Positions 1 through 8,285 of a DNA stretch of 64,000 nucleotides are shown in pieces. This stretch comes from JAWXBR01 sp034440235 (GTDB lineage Bacteria > Bacteroidota > Ignavibacteria > Kapaibacteriales > Kapaibacteriaceae). How positions within the stretch are numbered: position 1 is the first letter of the stretch; each line of letters starts with the position of its first letter. The notes beneath the pieces are model-generated. The model was not told where the DNA came from and did not search any database. It worked only from the letters and a program-made list of their open reading frames with translations. The position numbers were made by a program, and so were the translations under genes. The stretch covers positions 17,447-81,446 of the forward strand of contig JAWXBR010000059.1 of the NCBI GenBank assembly GCA_034440235.1. Reading direction: 5' to 3'.

Positions 1-1760
1 TGTTCAATAGGGCCAACAGGTAGCCGTTCCAGTAGTGATATTGCAACTCCGACCTGAATACCAAATACATTATGTGTTGTACCCGACAGCTTCGGATTCT
101 TTCGAACATTACCACCCAAATCAATAATGTTCGCAACGTTGAAGTCACGTCGTAGATGTTCGCGCACTCCATCGAACGCTATGCCCTCAATGAATCCGCT
201 GTTGGTCACTAAGCAAACAATACCTTCACCTGATGCAAGAATCCGATCGCTGGCAAACCGAAAGGCCTTTATGTATGGGTCAATTAGGTCGTTCTTGTTT
301 GACGCCTTTGACGCCTTGCCGTAGGTCTCCGCAACTCGTTTATCTATCGCTGGATACTTGCGATTCTTGTTATTGTCGTTCTCATTCACCTGTCCCGCAT
401 TGTATGGGGGGTTGCCAATCACCACATAAATCGGTGAGTCCTTCTGACGCTGTACACGGTCGGTGTTATCCGACGTGAACATGCCAATCTGCCGATCTTC
501 TACTAATTCAAAAGTGTCTACAAGGCAGATACCCGGAAATGGCTCGTACTGACCTGTTAGTTCGAAGAACAGGTGCTCGATGTTAAGGCATGCGATGTAG
601 TATGGCAGGAGCATCAGCTCGTTGCAATGTAATTCGTTCAAGTACTTGTAGCGAAGGGCTTCTGGTTTCTGCGCATGTATCTCGCGCATAACGCGCAGGA
701 TGAAGTTGCCCGTGCCGACGAATGGGTCGAGGATGTGGACGCCTTCTGCGGCGAGCCCCTTACCAAAATCTTTTTGCAGGACGGCTTCGACGCTCTTAAC
801 CATGAAGTCGACGATGGGCTGCGGCGTGTACACAATGCCGTGCGTGTCGGCAACCTTTACCGCAAAGCCCTGAAAGAACTTCTCGTACACAACGTTCAGG
901 AAGGTCTGCTTCTGCGAGTAGTCTTCGTTGATGCCCGCGGCGAGTTCTAACGCTTTATAGAATCGGTCAAGGGGCTTAAGAAAATCGTCGACGGTGCCGA
1001 AGCCTTGCACAAGTGCAGAAACAACGCCTTCGATTTCGCGTGCAACGGCGTTCTTTTGCAGGAAGGTCGGACTGTTGAAGATTGTCGTGAAGATGCGTCG
1101 CGTAAGAATGTGCTGAATGAGCATCTCTTCGACGGCGTGAACGCTGAGTCCGGGATTGACGCTTGCTTTCACCAGCTCATAGAATCTGTCGAACGCTTCG
1201 CGGAACGGACGGTTCGATTCCTTCTGCTGCTTGAGAATCTTTAGCACGCTCTCCGCTAGCGTTGGGATGGTGCTCTTGAATTCTTCGACGGCGTGTTCCC
1301 ACTCGCGTATGTACGGTTGGTCCCACGTAAAGAAGGCATTTAGAATTTCAACAAGCTTCGCTGGTGTTGAGATGTCTTCGTCGAGTATTAGTCGTGCGTC
1401 CTGATACAGAATCACACGTCCCGGTTGCCAGAACAGAATATTCGTCTGCGGATAGCCATCGGCAAATTTCTTTGCTACTTCGGTCGGCAGGTTGTCGTGT
1501 GTGTCCTTCGCTTCCCAGAACCCCCGCGCGAGCGAGAACTGGTCAAGCAACGCACCGTCCACCGATGCATCACGCCTGCCCTTGCGCTTGATAGGATACT
1601 CTTCGATGAACTGCCAACTGAGCTTGCGCGAGTAATGCTGCAACAGGTCCTGAAAGGCATTGCGCACCGTCATCTCATTGGTGTGTCCGTGCGTGGCGAA
1701 TGCCTCAAGCTCGGTGAAGTATTCTTTGATCGGCTTGTGTGTGGGTTTGATGTCGAGCAT
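1..1760 (-). CDS. Single-chain restriction-modification enzyme (type ISP / IIG-like), 3' end cut by window edge
   Basis: The first 586 residues are visible; the C-terminus lies beyond base 1. I translated this by hand from the ATG at 1758-1760. The N-terminal domain has a PD-(D/E)XK-like arrangement (Asp64/Asp68, then Glu83-Ala-Lys85 in FWEAKD), suggesting a nuclease. A helical spacer follows to about residue 300. The N6-adenine methyltransferase part has motif I at about 345-352 (DPFVGTGNF) and catalytic motif IV NPPY at about 450-453. This order, nuclease then methylase without a separate helicase, matches single-polypeptide enzymes that both cut and methylate DNA; the target-recognition domain would be downstream. 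No frameshift is visible. It is the first of three adjacent minus-strand genes that look like phage defence. Whether it is strictly type ISP or type IIG cannot be settled from the visible part. Confidence 0.85.
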   Translation of the reverse strand, partial: MLDIKPTHKPIKEYFTELEAFATHGHTNEMTVRNAFQDLLQHYSRKLSWQFIEEYPIKRKGRRDASVDGALLDQFSLARGFWEAKDTHDNLPTEVAKKFADGYPQTNILFWQPGRVILYQDARLILDEDISTPAKLVEILNAFFTWDQPYIREWEHAVEEFKSTIPTLAESVLKILKQQKESNRPFREAFDRFYELVKASVNPGLSVHAVEEMLIQHILTRRIFTTIFNSPTFLQKNAVAREIEGVVSALVQGFGTVDDFLKPLDRFYKALELAAGINEDYSQKQTFLNVVYEKFFQGFAVKVADTHGIVYTPQPIVDFMVKSVEAVLQKDFGKGLAAEGVHILDPFVGTGNFILRVMREIHAQKPEALRYKYLNELHCNELMLLPYYIACLNIEHLFFELTGQYEPFPGICLVDTFELVEDRQIGMFTSDNTDRVQRQKDSPIYVVIGNPPYNAGQVNENDNNKNRKYPAIDKRVAETYGKASKASNKNDLIDPYIKAFRFASDRILASGEGIVCLVTNSGFIEGIAFDGVREHLRRDFNVANIIDLGGNVRKNPKLSGTTHNVFGIQVGVAISLLERLPVGPIE

Positions 1761-1791
1761 TCGCGAAGATAACTTCCAAGGTTTCAAACCA

Positions 1792-2556
1792 CTATCTCGT
1801 TGGCCAAACCCGAAAACGGATTTCTGATTTACCAACAGTCAACGAGTCATTTTCTAGACGTGTTATACCGATTATCGCTTCACTCAACCAATCTGGCATA
1901 TCCGGTGACACTAAAACCTTCCTAATGGCACGATTCAAATCAATCGGAATGCGAAGGCCAACCGGCTGCTCGCTTGGACCGTCGATCCAATCCCTATCAA
2001 TCTTATCTGTTTCGGGATCATAGAGCAGCACGATTCTCGCCTCGGATTCATGTTTGAAACACGAATCCTTTAGGAAGAAAGGATCTATGGGATTTGAAAT
2101 TTGAGTAGGGGTTAAAGTCTCGGGACGGATAATAGCCTGGTACTTGATCGGCCTTAACCAATACTTCATACCGGACGGCAGCGCGGGTAGAGACTCAGCT
2201 AGTATCAGGGTGTCGGTAACAATGGCGATGCCTTCGCTCCTCGACGTATACAACCGCCACATCCCATCATTTTCGCGACTTGACCAGTGAAACGAACAAA
2301 CGTAAGCGTGACCAATCCGGCTACTGATTTGGTAAGTATTGGGAAGGTTGGTTTCGGAGAATGGATTGTTATTCGGAGTCAGTACGCGATAAGTCCCTTC
2401 GTACTTGTCACCGAGAAGATCAGCGCGAGAGAAGTAGAGTGTTTTCGTCGCCAACAAGCTCATGTACTTAGCGACAGTTATGTATCGCCATAAGAGCTTT
2501 GGATCTATACATCCAACATAATCGAGACCTTCATCCATGTCGAGGTCGTCACGCAT
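1792..2556 (-). CDS. DUF2971 family protein
   Basis: A 254-residue soluble protein with no signal peptide. It carries the DUF2971 hallmarks: an N-terminal segment with LYFSRADLLGDKYEG, a central CSFHWSS...MWRLYTS...GIAIVTD block (about residues 90-118), and a late KHESEARIVL block that corresponds to the family's K-x-x-x-E-x-E-x-R motif. The molecular function of the family is not known to me. It sits 90 bp downstream of the cyclase-like gene and 31 bp upstream of the restriction-modification gene, all on the same strand, so co-transcription is likely. Codon use does not obviously differ from neighbours. The family assignment is from motif memory; a role as effector of the neighbouring cyclase-like protein is inference only. 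Confidence 0.75.
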   Translation of the reverse strand: MRDDLDMDEGLDYVGCIDPKLLWRYITVAKYMSLLATKTLYFSRADLLGDKYEGTYRVLTPNNNPFSETNLPNTYQISSRIGHAYVCSFHWSSRENDGMWRLYTSRSEGIAIVTDTLILAESLPALPSGMKYWLRPIKYQAIIRPETLTPTQISNPIDPFFLKDSCFKHESEARIVLLYDPETDKIDRDWIDGPSEQPVGLRIPIDLNRAIRKVLVSPDMPDWLSEAIIGITRLENDSLTVGKSEIRFRVWPTR

Positions 2557-2646
2557 TGTAAACAGTTCTCATAATTGATGTACGTATCATCACCGGACGA
2601 ATAAATGCTTAGGAATTTGCTCCTACTAACTTAGACATGCTCTCAG

Positions 2647-3339
2647 TCACTCTGCAAAGTATTTATATGCTGAAGATAAATACCCAGCAGTTCGAGAAGT
2701 GTCGTAGCCATACACACGTGCATACTCATCTTGGTGCGCAAAGTATAACTTGATAAAGTTATCGTATACAAGTTGACCAGCATTCTCATTCCATCTCAAT
2801 AGCCGATCTTTCAACGAAGGCTGTTGTTTCATGACACTTTCATGGAGAACTATCCCGAACGGCGGAGCCTCTTTTTCGAGTTGATACGCGGCAGCGACAG
2901 CAGGGCCCATTATTAAGTGTCTAATGTGCTGTTGGTGATTTGATAGATCCGGAGGCAAATCTTTGAGTATCCGTGACCCAAGTCCTACCTGTCCAAAGGA
3001 AACAGCGCAACGAGTCAGGTAAAGGAGATCGAATCGCTCATCCGCGATTTTCCTTGAGGACTGCCATCCCATGAAGTTGTGAAAATTCAATAGGAAAGAG
3101 CGCATTTCAGACCAATCCATGCAGGTTATGAAGGCACCGTCGCCAGCGGGCACCACTTCGACTGACGGTGAAGCTTCTTGTGCTCTGAGTATCGCCGAAT
3201 GAAAGTGTGTGATGCGAACTATACCAATATGGATATTTCGCTCCATGATAGCAGACGAACCCATTACGTCACACCAAGCAACATATATGTTCGGCACGTC
3301 GGCATCAATTATTCCATCGTCAGGATCCGAAAAGGACAT
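2647..3339 (-). CDS. Class III nucleotide-cyclase-like protein (possible Pycsar-type cyclase relative)
   Basis: About 230 residues. I chose ATG 3339 because GAGGAAGTG lies directly upstream; a TTG 24 bp further out is also open. Class III cyclase landmarks are visible in order: a first metal-site Asp (Asp24 in WCDVMGSS), a second Asp in AGDGAFI (Asp67), a strand-rich segment LTRCAVSFGQVGLG that resembles the RxGIxxGxV strand, and GPAVAAAYQLEKEAPPFGIVLHESV-like helix and strand. Both metal-binding positions are kept, so catalysis is possible. The order also resembles the uridylate/cytidylate cyclases of Pycsar phage defence. It is the first gene of a minus-strand set with DUF2971 and a restriction enzyme. 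Its product nucleotide cannot be read from the sequence; a non-catalytic homologue is the alternative. Confidence 0.55.
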   Translation of the reverse strand: MSFSDPDDGIIDADVPNIYVAWCDVMGSSAIMERNIHIGIVRITHFHSAILRAQEASPSVEVVPAGDGAFITCMDWSEMRSFLLNFHNFMGWQSSRKIADERFDLLYLTRCAVSFGQVGLGSRILKDLPPDLSNHQQHIRHLIMGPAVAAAYQLEKEAPPFGIVLHESVMKQQPSLKDRLLRWNENAGQLVYDNFIKLYFAHQDEYARVYGYDTSRTAGYLSSAYKYFAE

Positions 3340-3391
3340 CACTTCCTCTATCGATTTGGACAAAAACGTCAGTAAAACGTCAGCACGAAAA

Positions 3392-3425
3392 CAAAAAATC
3401 CAAGTAAGCCATTGACCTACTTGGA
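3392..3425 (-). terminator. Rho-independent terminator of tRNA-Pro
   Basis: Read on the minus strand, the 8-bp perfect stem TCCAAGTA/TACTTGGA (3399-3406 with 3418-3425, 11-nt loop) is followed directly by six T. It lies 6 bp downstream of the tRNA-Pro 3' end. It also marks the boundary with the defence-like genes, which start beyond it. Confidence 0.8.
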
Positions 3426-3431
3426 CTTACG

Positions 3432-3505
3432 TCAGCGTGGCGGGATTTGAACCCACGACCTCCACTACCCCAAAGTGGCGCGCTACCGAGCTGCGCTACA
3501 CGCTG
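3432..3505 (-). tRNA. tRNA-Pro (anticodon GGG)
   Basis: A full cloverleaf is readable on the minus strand. The acceptor stem is CAGCGTG/CACGCTG with discriminator A. The anticodon stem CCACT/AGTGG encloses the loop TTGGGGT, giving anticodon GGG. The T-loop is TTCAAAT. CCA is not encoded. A TAnnTTTG box lies upstream and a terminator follows. Confidence 0.95.
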
Positions 3506-3531
3506 AATGACATTGCGATACAATGGCGGGG

Positions 3532-3539
3532 CAAAGATA
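3532..3539 (-). promoter_or_regulatory. -7 box TATCTTTG upstream of tRNA-Pro
   Basis: TATCTTTG on the minus strand matches the Bacteroidota TAnnTTTG consensus and lies 27 bp upstream of the tRNA 5' end, leaving a short leader. No convincing -33 TTTG box was identified. Confidence 0.5.
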
Positions 3540-3547
3540 CGGCAGGG

Positions 3548-4201
3548 CTACTTCATGCGCCGTGTAATGAGCCACGCTGCACCAGCTGCACCGAGAATGG
3601 CAAGAATGTAAAGAATGTTAGCGACTGCTATCGAGGGGTAGAACGCTGCCACCATGCCCATGCCGGCAAGAGTGCCGCCGAGGTGGGCTTCGTGACCGAT
3701 GTTGTCCATTCGTTTTTTAGAGCCGACGATGGTGTAGGCAATGAAGAGCATGCCCACGACCCATGCGGGGATTGGGAATTGCAGAGGGAAGATCATCATG
3801 CCCATGGTAGGCTCGATAACCGTGGCTGCTCCGATGACTGCGCATACGCCGCCGCTTGCGCCAACAGCGTGGTAGTCGGTTGCGTTGCGATGGATGATGA
3901 TGGAGGCAAACGAGCCAACAACGATGCCGAGGAAATACGTCATGCCGAAGCGCCACGAGTCTATCATTTGCTCGAGCCACGAGCCGAACACAAAGAGCGT
4001 GAACATGTTGAAGGCGAGGTGCATCCAGTCGGCATGCACAAGGCCCGAGGTGAAGAGACGCCAGCCTTGGCCGCGTACAACGACGTCACGCACGCTAAGT
4101 AGTAAGGCGCGAAAGAGCGTCGCGTTTGAAAAACAAACGATCGTGACCGCCGCAGTGGCAATCACGATCGTAAGTGTTAGAGGAGATGCGAGGTCGAACA
4201 T
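3548..4201 (-). CDS. Rhomboid family intramembrane serine protease
   Basis: A 217-residue polytopic membrane protein with about six hydrophobic segments. It carries the rhomboid signatures in order: HADWMHLAFNMFTLFVFG (His-x-x-x-Asn oxyanion region, about residues 56-73), the catalytic serine in GASGG (about 114-118), and the catalytic histidine in GHEAHLGG (about 168-175). The Ser/His dyad is therefore intact and the enzyme should cleave transmembrane substrates in the inner membrane. The substrate is unknown. It lies 54 bp downstream of the DUF2723 gene on the same strand and may be co-transcribed with it. Start ATG 4201 is the only ATG before the first membrane segment. Confidence 0.93.
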   Translation of the reverse strand: MFDLASPLTLTIVIATAAVTIVCFSNATLFRALLLSVRDVVVRGQGWRLFTSGLVHADWMHLAFNMFTLFVFGSWLEQMIDSWRFGMTYFLGIVVGSFASIIIHRNATDYHAVGASGGVCAVIGAATVIEPTMGMMIFPLQFPIPAWVVGMLFIAYTIVGSKKRMDNIGHEAHLGGTLAGMGMVAAFYPSIAVANILYILAILGAAGAAWLITRRMK

Positions 4202-4216
4202 ATTCGTGCGGTCTCT

Positions 4217-4247
4217 ATACTAGATGGTTTCTAAACTTTTCTAGTAT
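4217..4247. repeat. Short inverted repeat between the DUF2723 and rhomboid genes
   Basis: ATACTAGA (4217-4224) and TCTAGTAT (4240-4247) form an 8-bp perfect inverted repeat with a 15-nt loop in the 54-bp gap. No T-run follows on the minus strand, so it is not a classic terminator. It could be an mRNA stem or a protein-binding site. Confidence 0.4.
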
Positions 4248-4255
4248 GTCGAATA

Positions 4256-7200
4256 CTACATGGAGTCGGGTAGGGCTTGCATACTCATCATGGGACGTCC
4301 CATGCGAGTTAAGATCTCCTGGATGCGCGTTTGTAATGCATTGCCAAGTTGCTGCATACCCTTGTCTGGAGAATTAACAGGGTACTTCGATTGCAGAGCT
4401 TCTGCCTTGCGAAGCGCCCCTTCCAAATCGCCTGTGCGTTCGAGTTTGATGATTTCGAGTTCGTCGAGTCTGTATGCGGACATAACAGGATTCTCCGACG
4501 CCATTTCTTTCCAGTAGCGTCCTGCATCGTCATACTTACCTAGGAGTATGCTCGCTTCTGCTGCAATCTCTTCTGGTGTTATCTGCTGAGACATCTGTCT
4601 GTCGCGCATCATGAGACCTCGGTCTGCCATAAACAATTTGGCTGAACTCAACATGCGATTGGCCATGTCTGCTGTTTCTTTTGGCATGTGGCAATCGTCG
4701 AAGAAACGCGCTAGCTGATACTCTGTGAGTGCGCCCATGGGGAACATGTCCGGAGAAATAAGATCGTTCATCTTCTTCATTGCAGCACCGGCACGTGTTG
4801 TGTCTTTCTTGTCGTACAAGAGCCACATGGCGTACTTGATGAAGGTGTTGCGGTAGTTGTAGCTGACGTAGTCGCGGCCCACATCATCGTAATAAACGTT
4901 AGGATCGGCCAGGTTGCGGAATTTGCAACCGTATGCAAAGTCGGTCGAGAAGTCGTCGCCATTGCGCGAATTGATAAGCGTTTTTACCATGACGGCGTCG
5001 TCTACGCCGTGGCCGATAGCGGAACGTTGCGGCGCTGGACATATCCGTAGGCACATGCCTTCCATGCGAAGGAAGTCTTGCAAGCCAACAAATTCGTCCT
5101 GCGATGGGTCGCCCATCGACATGCTGAAGTACACCGGACGTGTAAAGCGTGTCTGCTTTAGGATGTCGAGCACAAGCTGGTGTTGCACACCATACACGTA
5201 TTGAACGCGCCCTTGCTGGTCTTTACCTTGTTCGCGTCCCTTTGCTATGAAGCGCATTTCGCCGCTTGCAATGAGTGCTGGGTCTGATGTGTACTTGGCC
5301 ATGATGGCGGGGTCGATCTTGATGATCATCTCGCGCTCTGGACCAAAGTCTGCACCGAGGGACTTCGGATTGTCTTCGTCGGCCAATAATGACTCGTCGG
5401 TAAACGACAGCGGTATTTTCTGCGCACCGAATGGCGAGCGGTTCTTGAGTTGCTCTACGTACCACGTGGTCTGACCCAGCGAGAGGTTTACTACGCGAAT
5501 GTCTCTGCGCACTCCCGCCACGTCTTGCAGATACCACACAGGGAATGTATCGTTATCGCCGTTCGTAAACACAATGGCATTCGGCTCTGCCGATTGCAGA
5601 ATGTTGTAAGCGTAATCGAACGCCAAGTAGTTGCCTGCGCGCGAGTGCGAATGCCACTGCGTAATTGCCATATTCAAAGGGGCTGCGAGGAGCGCAAGGG
5701 TCAAGCCCCCTGCCACAAATGCCTGCTTTGTTTTGAAGCGTTCGAGCAATGCGTACACGCCCATACCCACCCACATAGCCCAAACCATGAACGAACTCAC
5801 GTAGAAGTAGTCGCGTTCGCGTGGTTGCGGGTTCTGCTGATTTTGTTGCAAGGCAGCAAGTACACCAGTCATTAAGAAGAGTGTTAAAAACACCCATGCC
5901 GATTGCTTGTTGCGTTTAAAGTGATATACCAGTCCGATCAGTCCAAAAATGAATGGGATTGCCCAGAGGTTGATTGGGAAATGACTGGCTTGTCCGTTCT
6001 TGAAATTCTCGCTCTCTACAGTTTTCTTCGACGTAAAGATGCTATACACCGGTGCGTCTTGCACGTCGCTCGTGCGACCAATAAAATTCCATCCGAAGTA
6101 ACGCCAATACATGTGGTTTGACTGCCACTGCCACATATACTTTATCTCACCCCAGTGGTTCTTCTTCATCTTGTCGTAGTCTTCTTTGCGGTATTGCGAA
6201 CCGTCTTTACGCGTGACTGTTTTTACGCCTGGACGCTCCCACTTGCCGTATTTCTGGTCGCGCCACGATTCGTAGTACTGCGTATAACGAGGCTCGAGCG
6301 AGTAACGACGTGGGTACAATGGCGATTCGCCGTATTGCGTACGACCCGTATAGTCTACAAGTTTAGCAAGTGTTGTTGGCGCATTCTCGTTCATCGGGGG
6401 ATGCGAGTTAGCGCGAATCATAATGTGCGTATAGGTCGAGTAGCCCACGAGCAGCAAGAGGAACGATGTGCAGACCATAGAGAGCACACCATGTTTTGTC
6501 TTGCTTCCGTACCACACTCCGTACGCCGCGGCCACAATGAGTCCGAAGCCCAGCAACGTCACAAAAATGCTGTCGGTAATAGCGTACTCGCCCGCTTCGT
6601 TCTTAAACATCGGCAGCGTACCGTCGAACAGCGAAGGCAGCTTGAGAATGATTACGTAGTACGTAATGAAGAACGTTGCCAGACCAATCCCCATCGTAAG
6701 CAGCAAACTTTTGACACTGAACGTGTATTTGCGGAAGTACACAATTAGAGCAAGAGAAAAGATTGCCAGAATAGAGAGAAGGTGTACCCCAATAGACAAG
6801 CCAAGGATGTAGGCAATCAAGATCAGATACCGTTCGTGTCCGGGTTCGTCGGCTTTGTCGTTCCACACACACATGAGCCACACGATAAGTGCTACGAAGA
6901 GCGACGAAGCAGCATACACTTCCGACTCGACGGCGTTAAACCAGAATGTATCGGTAAAGGTGTACGTCATGGCAGCAACAAATGCACTACCGTAAACTAG
7001 TAGACCATTTCCTGTACCGTATCCAGTTCCGTTTCCTTGGTCGTCGAGATCCTGTCCGAAGACCCTGCGAATAACGCGTACGGTGATGAGGTACAGCAGC
7101 CATATCGTTACCGTGCTCGACACAACACTCACGAGGTTCACGCGCCAACCCGGATCGCCAAAGGGCAACAGGTGGAACAGTTTACCAACCATCAGAAACA

Positions 7201-7369
7201 ACGGAGCACCCGGAGGGTGAGGAACCTGTTGTTGTACTGCGGCGGCTGTAAATTCTCCGCAGTCCCAGAAGGGCACCGTTGGTTGCACGGTCATCAAATA
7301 GACTACGAGCGATATCACAATCGCTAGTCCGGCAAATCCCCAGTGCAACGCCTTGTTGTCGTTCCGCAT
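4256..7369 (-). CDS. DUF2723 family membrane protein (TMEM260-like glycosyltransferase family)
   Basis: A 1037-residue protein starting at ATG 7369. The N-terminal 600 residues hold a dozen or so hydrophobic segments. Near the N-terminus it has the DUF2723 motif PFWDCGEF (about residues 32-39) followed by PHPPGAPLF, an acidic periplasmic-loop motif typical of GT-C-fold lipid-linked glycosyltransferases. Then comes a large soluble region with GDNDTFPVWYLQ (about 605-616) and a helical C-terminal third that looks TPR-like. DUF2723 proteins are widespread in Bacteroidota and related to eukaryotic TMEM260, a protein O-mannosyltransferase, so protein O-glycosylation is the likely role. No partner glycosylation gene is adjacent. 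A TAGTTTTG -7 box lies 33 bp upstream of the start. Confidence 0.85.
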   Translation of the reverse strand: MRNDNKALHWGFAGLAIVISLVVYLMTVQPTVPFWDCGEFTAAAVQQQVPHPPGAPLFLMVGKLFHLLPFGDPGWRVNLVSVVSSTVTIWLLYLITVRVIRRVFGQDLDDQGNGTGYGTGNGLLVYGSAFVAAMTYTFTDTFWFNAVESEVYAASSLFVALIVWLMCVWNDKADEPGHERYLILIAYILGLSIGVHLLSILAIFSLALIVYFRKYTFSVKSLLLTMGIGLATFFITYYVIILKLPSLFDGTLPMFKNEAGEYAITDSIFVTLLGFGLIVAAAYGVWYGSKTKHGVLSMVCTSFLLLLVGYSTYTHIMIRANSHPPMNENAPTTLAKLVDYTGRTQYGESPLYPRRYSLEPRYTQYYESWRDQKYGKWERPGVKTVTRKDGSQYRKEDYDKMKKNHWGEIKYMWQWQSNHMYWRYFGWNFIGRTSDVQDAPVYSIFTSKKTVESENFKNGQASHFPINLWAIPFIFGLIGLVYHFKRNKQSAWVFLTLFLMTGVLAALQQNQQNPQPRERDYFYVSSFMVWAMWVGMGVYALLERFKTKQAFVAGGLTLALLAAPLNMAITQWHSHSRAGNYLAFDYAYNILQSAEPNAIVFTNGDNDTFPVWYLQDVAGVRRDIRVVNLSLGQTTWYVEQLKNRSPFGAQKIPLSFTDESLLADEDNPKSLGADFGPEREMIIKIDPAIMAKYTSDPALIASGEMRFIAKGREQGKDQQGRVQYVYGVQHQLVLDILKQTRFTRPVYFSMSMGDPSQDEFVGLQDFLRMEGMCLRICPAPQRSAIGHGVDDAVMVKTLINSRNGDDFSTDFAYGCKFRNLADPNVYYDDVGRDYVSYNYRNTFIKYAMWLLYDKKDTTRAGAAMKKMNDLISPDMFPMGALTEYQLARFFDDCHMPKETADMANRMLSSAKLFMADRGLMMRDRQMSQQITPEEIAAEASILLGKYDDAGRYWKEMASENPVMSAYRLDELEIIKLERTGDLEGALRKAEALQSKYPVNSPDKGMQQLGNALQTRIQEILTRMGRPMMSMQALPDSM

Positions 7370-7401
7370 GTGCTATGTAATTCGGTAAATGGACGAATCC
7401 G

Positions 7402-7409
7402 CAAAACTA
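7402..7409 (-). promoter_or_regulatory. -7 box TAGTTTTG upstream of the DUF2723 gene
   Basis: The minus-strand TAGTTTTG matches TAnnTTTG and sits 33 bp upstream of ATG 7369, giving a leader of about 25 nt. It lies downstream of the rpsD terminator, as expected for an independent transcript. Confidence 0.5.
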
Positions 7410-7438
7410 CGAATCACGTAATCAGCGTTGGTAGAAAA

Positions 7439-7480
7439 GAAAAAACCGCCGGACCTGACGAAGGGCCGACGGTTTTTATT
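7439..7480 (-). terminator. Rho-independent terminator of rpsD
   Basis: AAAACCGTCGG pairs with CCGGCGGTTTT (7442-7452 with 7466-7476; one G-T pair). On the minus strand the stem is followed by a T-rich tract. The flanking A/T runs make it potentially bidirectional, but only the rpsD side has an incoming gene. Confidence 0.8.
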
Positions 7481-7526
7481 TGTCTTGATAGAAGGGTTGG
7501 CACGAGAAGCACCAGCCCCTTGCCTA

Positions 7527-8129
7527 TTATCGGTTGTAGTACTCAATAACAAGTGGTACTTCGCACACGATCGGTACTTCCTCGCGTGGAGGTAGGTACA
7601 GGTACTTGGCTGTGAAGTCCGCTTTCGACACGTCCATATACGGCGGTGCCGACGAAGAACGGATTGCTTCTTGGAAGCACTCGAGTTTGCGGCTTTTTTC
7701 CTTCACCACAATTACGTCGTTTGGTTCGACGCTATAGGCTGGCATGTCGACCTTCTTGCCGTTTAGCGAGATATGTCCGTGGCGGACATACTGCCGAGCA
7801 GCATAGATAGAGCGGGCGAACCCAGCACGGAACACCAGAGCATCGAGACGCGATTCGAGCAGCTGGACAAAAATGTCCACCTTGTTGCCCTGAATGCGCG
7901 ACGCCTTGGCCATGTAATTCGTCATCTGACGTTCGTGCAGATTGAACTGCAAGCGAAGCTTCTGCTTTTCGAGCAACTGCTTTGCGTAATCGGAGAGCTT
8001 TGCGCGTTTCTTCGCAGCTCCGTGTTGTCCGGGCGGTGCCGGCTTTTTGTCCATGTACTTCCGCGCCTTCGGAGTCAGTGCGAAACCGACCTTGCGCGAG
8101 AGCCTTACCTTGGGGCCATTATACTTCAT
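7527..8129 (-). CDS. rpsD: 30S ribosomal protein S4
   Basis: A 200-residue protein that nucleates assembly of the 30S subunit body by binding 16S rRNA. The start at ATG 8129 gives the usual N-terminus MKYNGPKVRLSR; the reading frame is open 36 bp further upstream, but those residues are not part of the family. The S4 RNA-binding domain is visible at about residues 90-150 (SRLDALVFRAGFARS, ARQYVRHGHISLNGKKVDMPAYSV). PPGQHG at about 34-39 is the normal S4 N-terminal loop. The gene stands alone here rather than with rpsK/rpsM/rpoA, and has its own promoter-like box and a terminator. Confidence 0.96.
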   Translation of the reverse strand: MKYNGPKVRLSRKVGFALTPKARKYMDKKPAPPGQHGAAKKRAKLSDYAKQLLEKQKLRLQFNLHERQMTNYMAKASRIQGNKVDIFVQLLESRLDALVFRAGFARSIYAARQYVRHGHISLNGKKVDMPAYSVEPNDVIVVKEKSRKLECFQEAIRSSSAPPYMDVSKADFTAKYLYLPPREEVPIVCEVPLVIEYYNR

Positions 8130-8219
8130 CTTTGTACCTCGCTCCACGTGTCTAGCACGGGGCAATATTAGATAGGGTTAAACAATCCCGTCAGGGGTAC
8201 GACCTGTTTGGGGGGACCA

Positions 8220-8227
8220 CAAAGATA
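8220..8227 (-). promoter_or_regulatory. -7 box TATCTTTG upstream of rpsD
   Basis: TATCTTTG on the minus strand matches TAnnTTTG exactly. The distance to ATG 8129 leaves a leader of about 85 nt, long enough for autogenous control by S4, though no specific structure was identified. Confidence 0.5.
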
Positions 8228-8285
8228 GGAGTTTTTCGCGATTGAATGTGTCTGTAGATTGTAAGGGTCTGGGCAAGGGGGCAAG

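Noticed and set aside
3717..3980. Several long antisense frames over rhomboid, DUF2723 and hppA
   Set aside because: They are shadows of real genes with no family motifs or ribosome-binding sites.
4217..4247. Terminator between DUF2723 and rhomboid genes
   Set aside because: The stem has no T-run on the minus strand, so I list it only as an inverted repeat.
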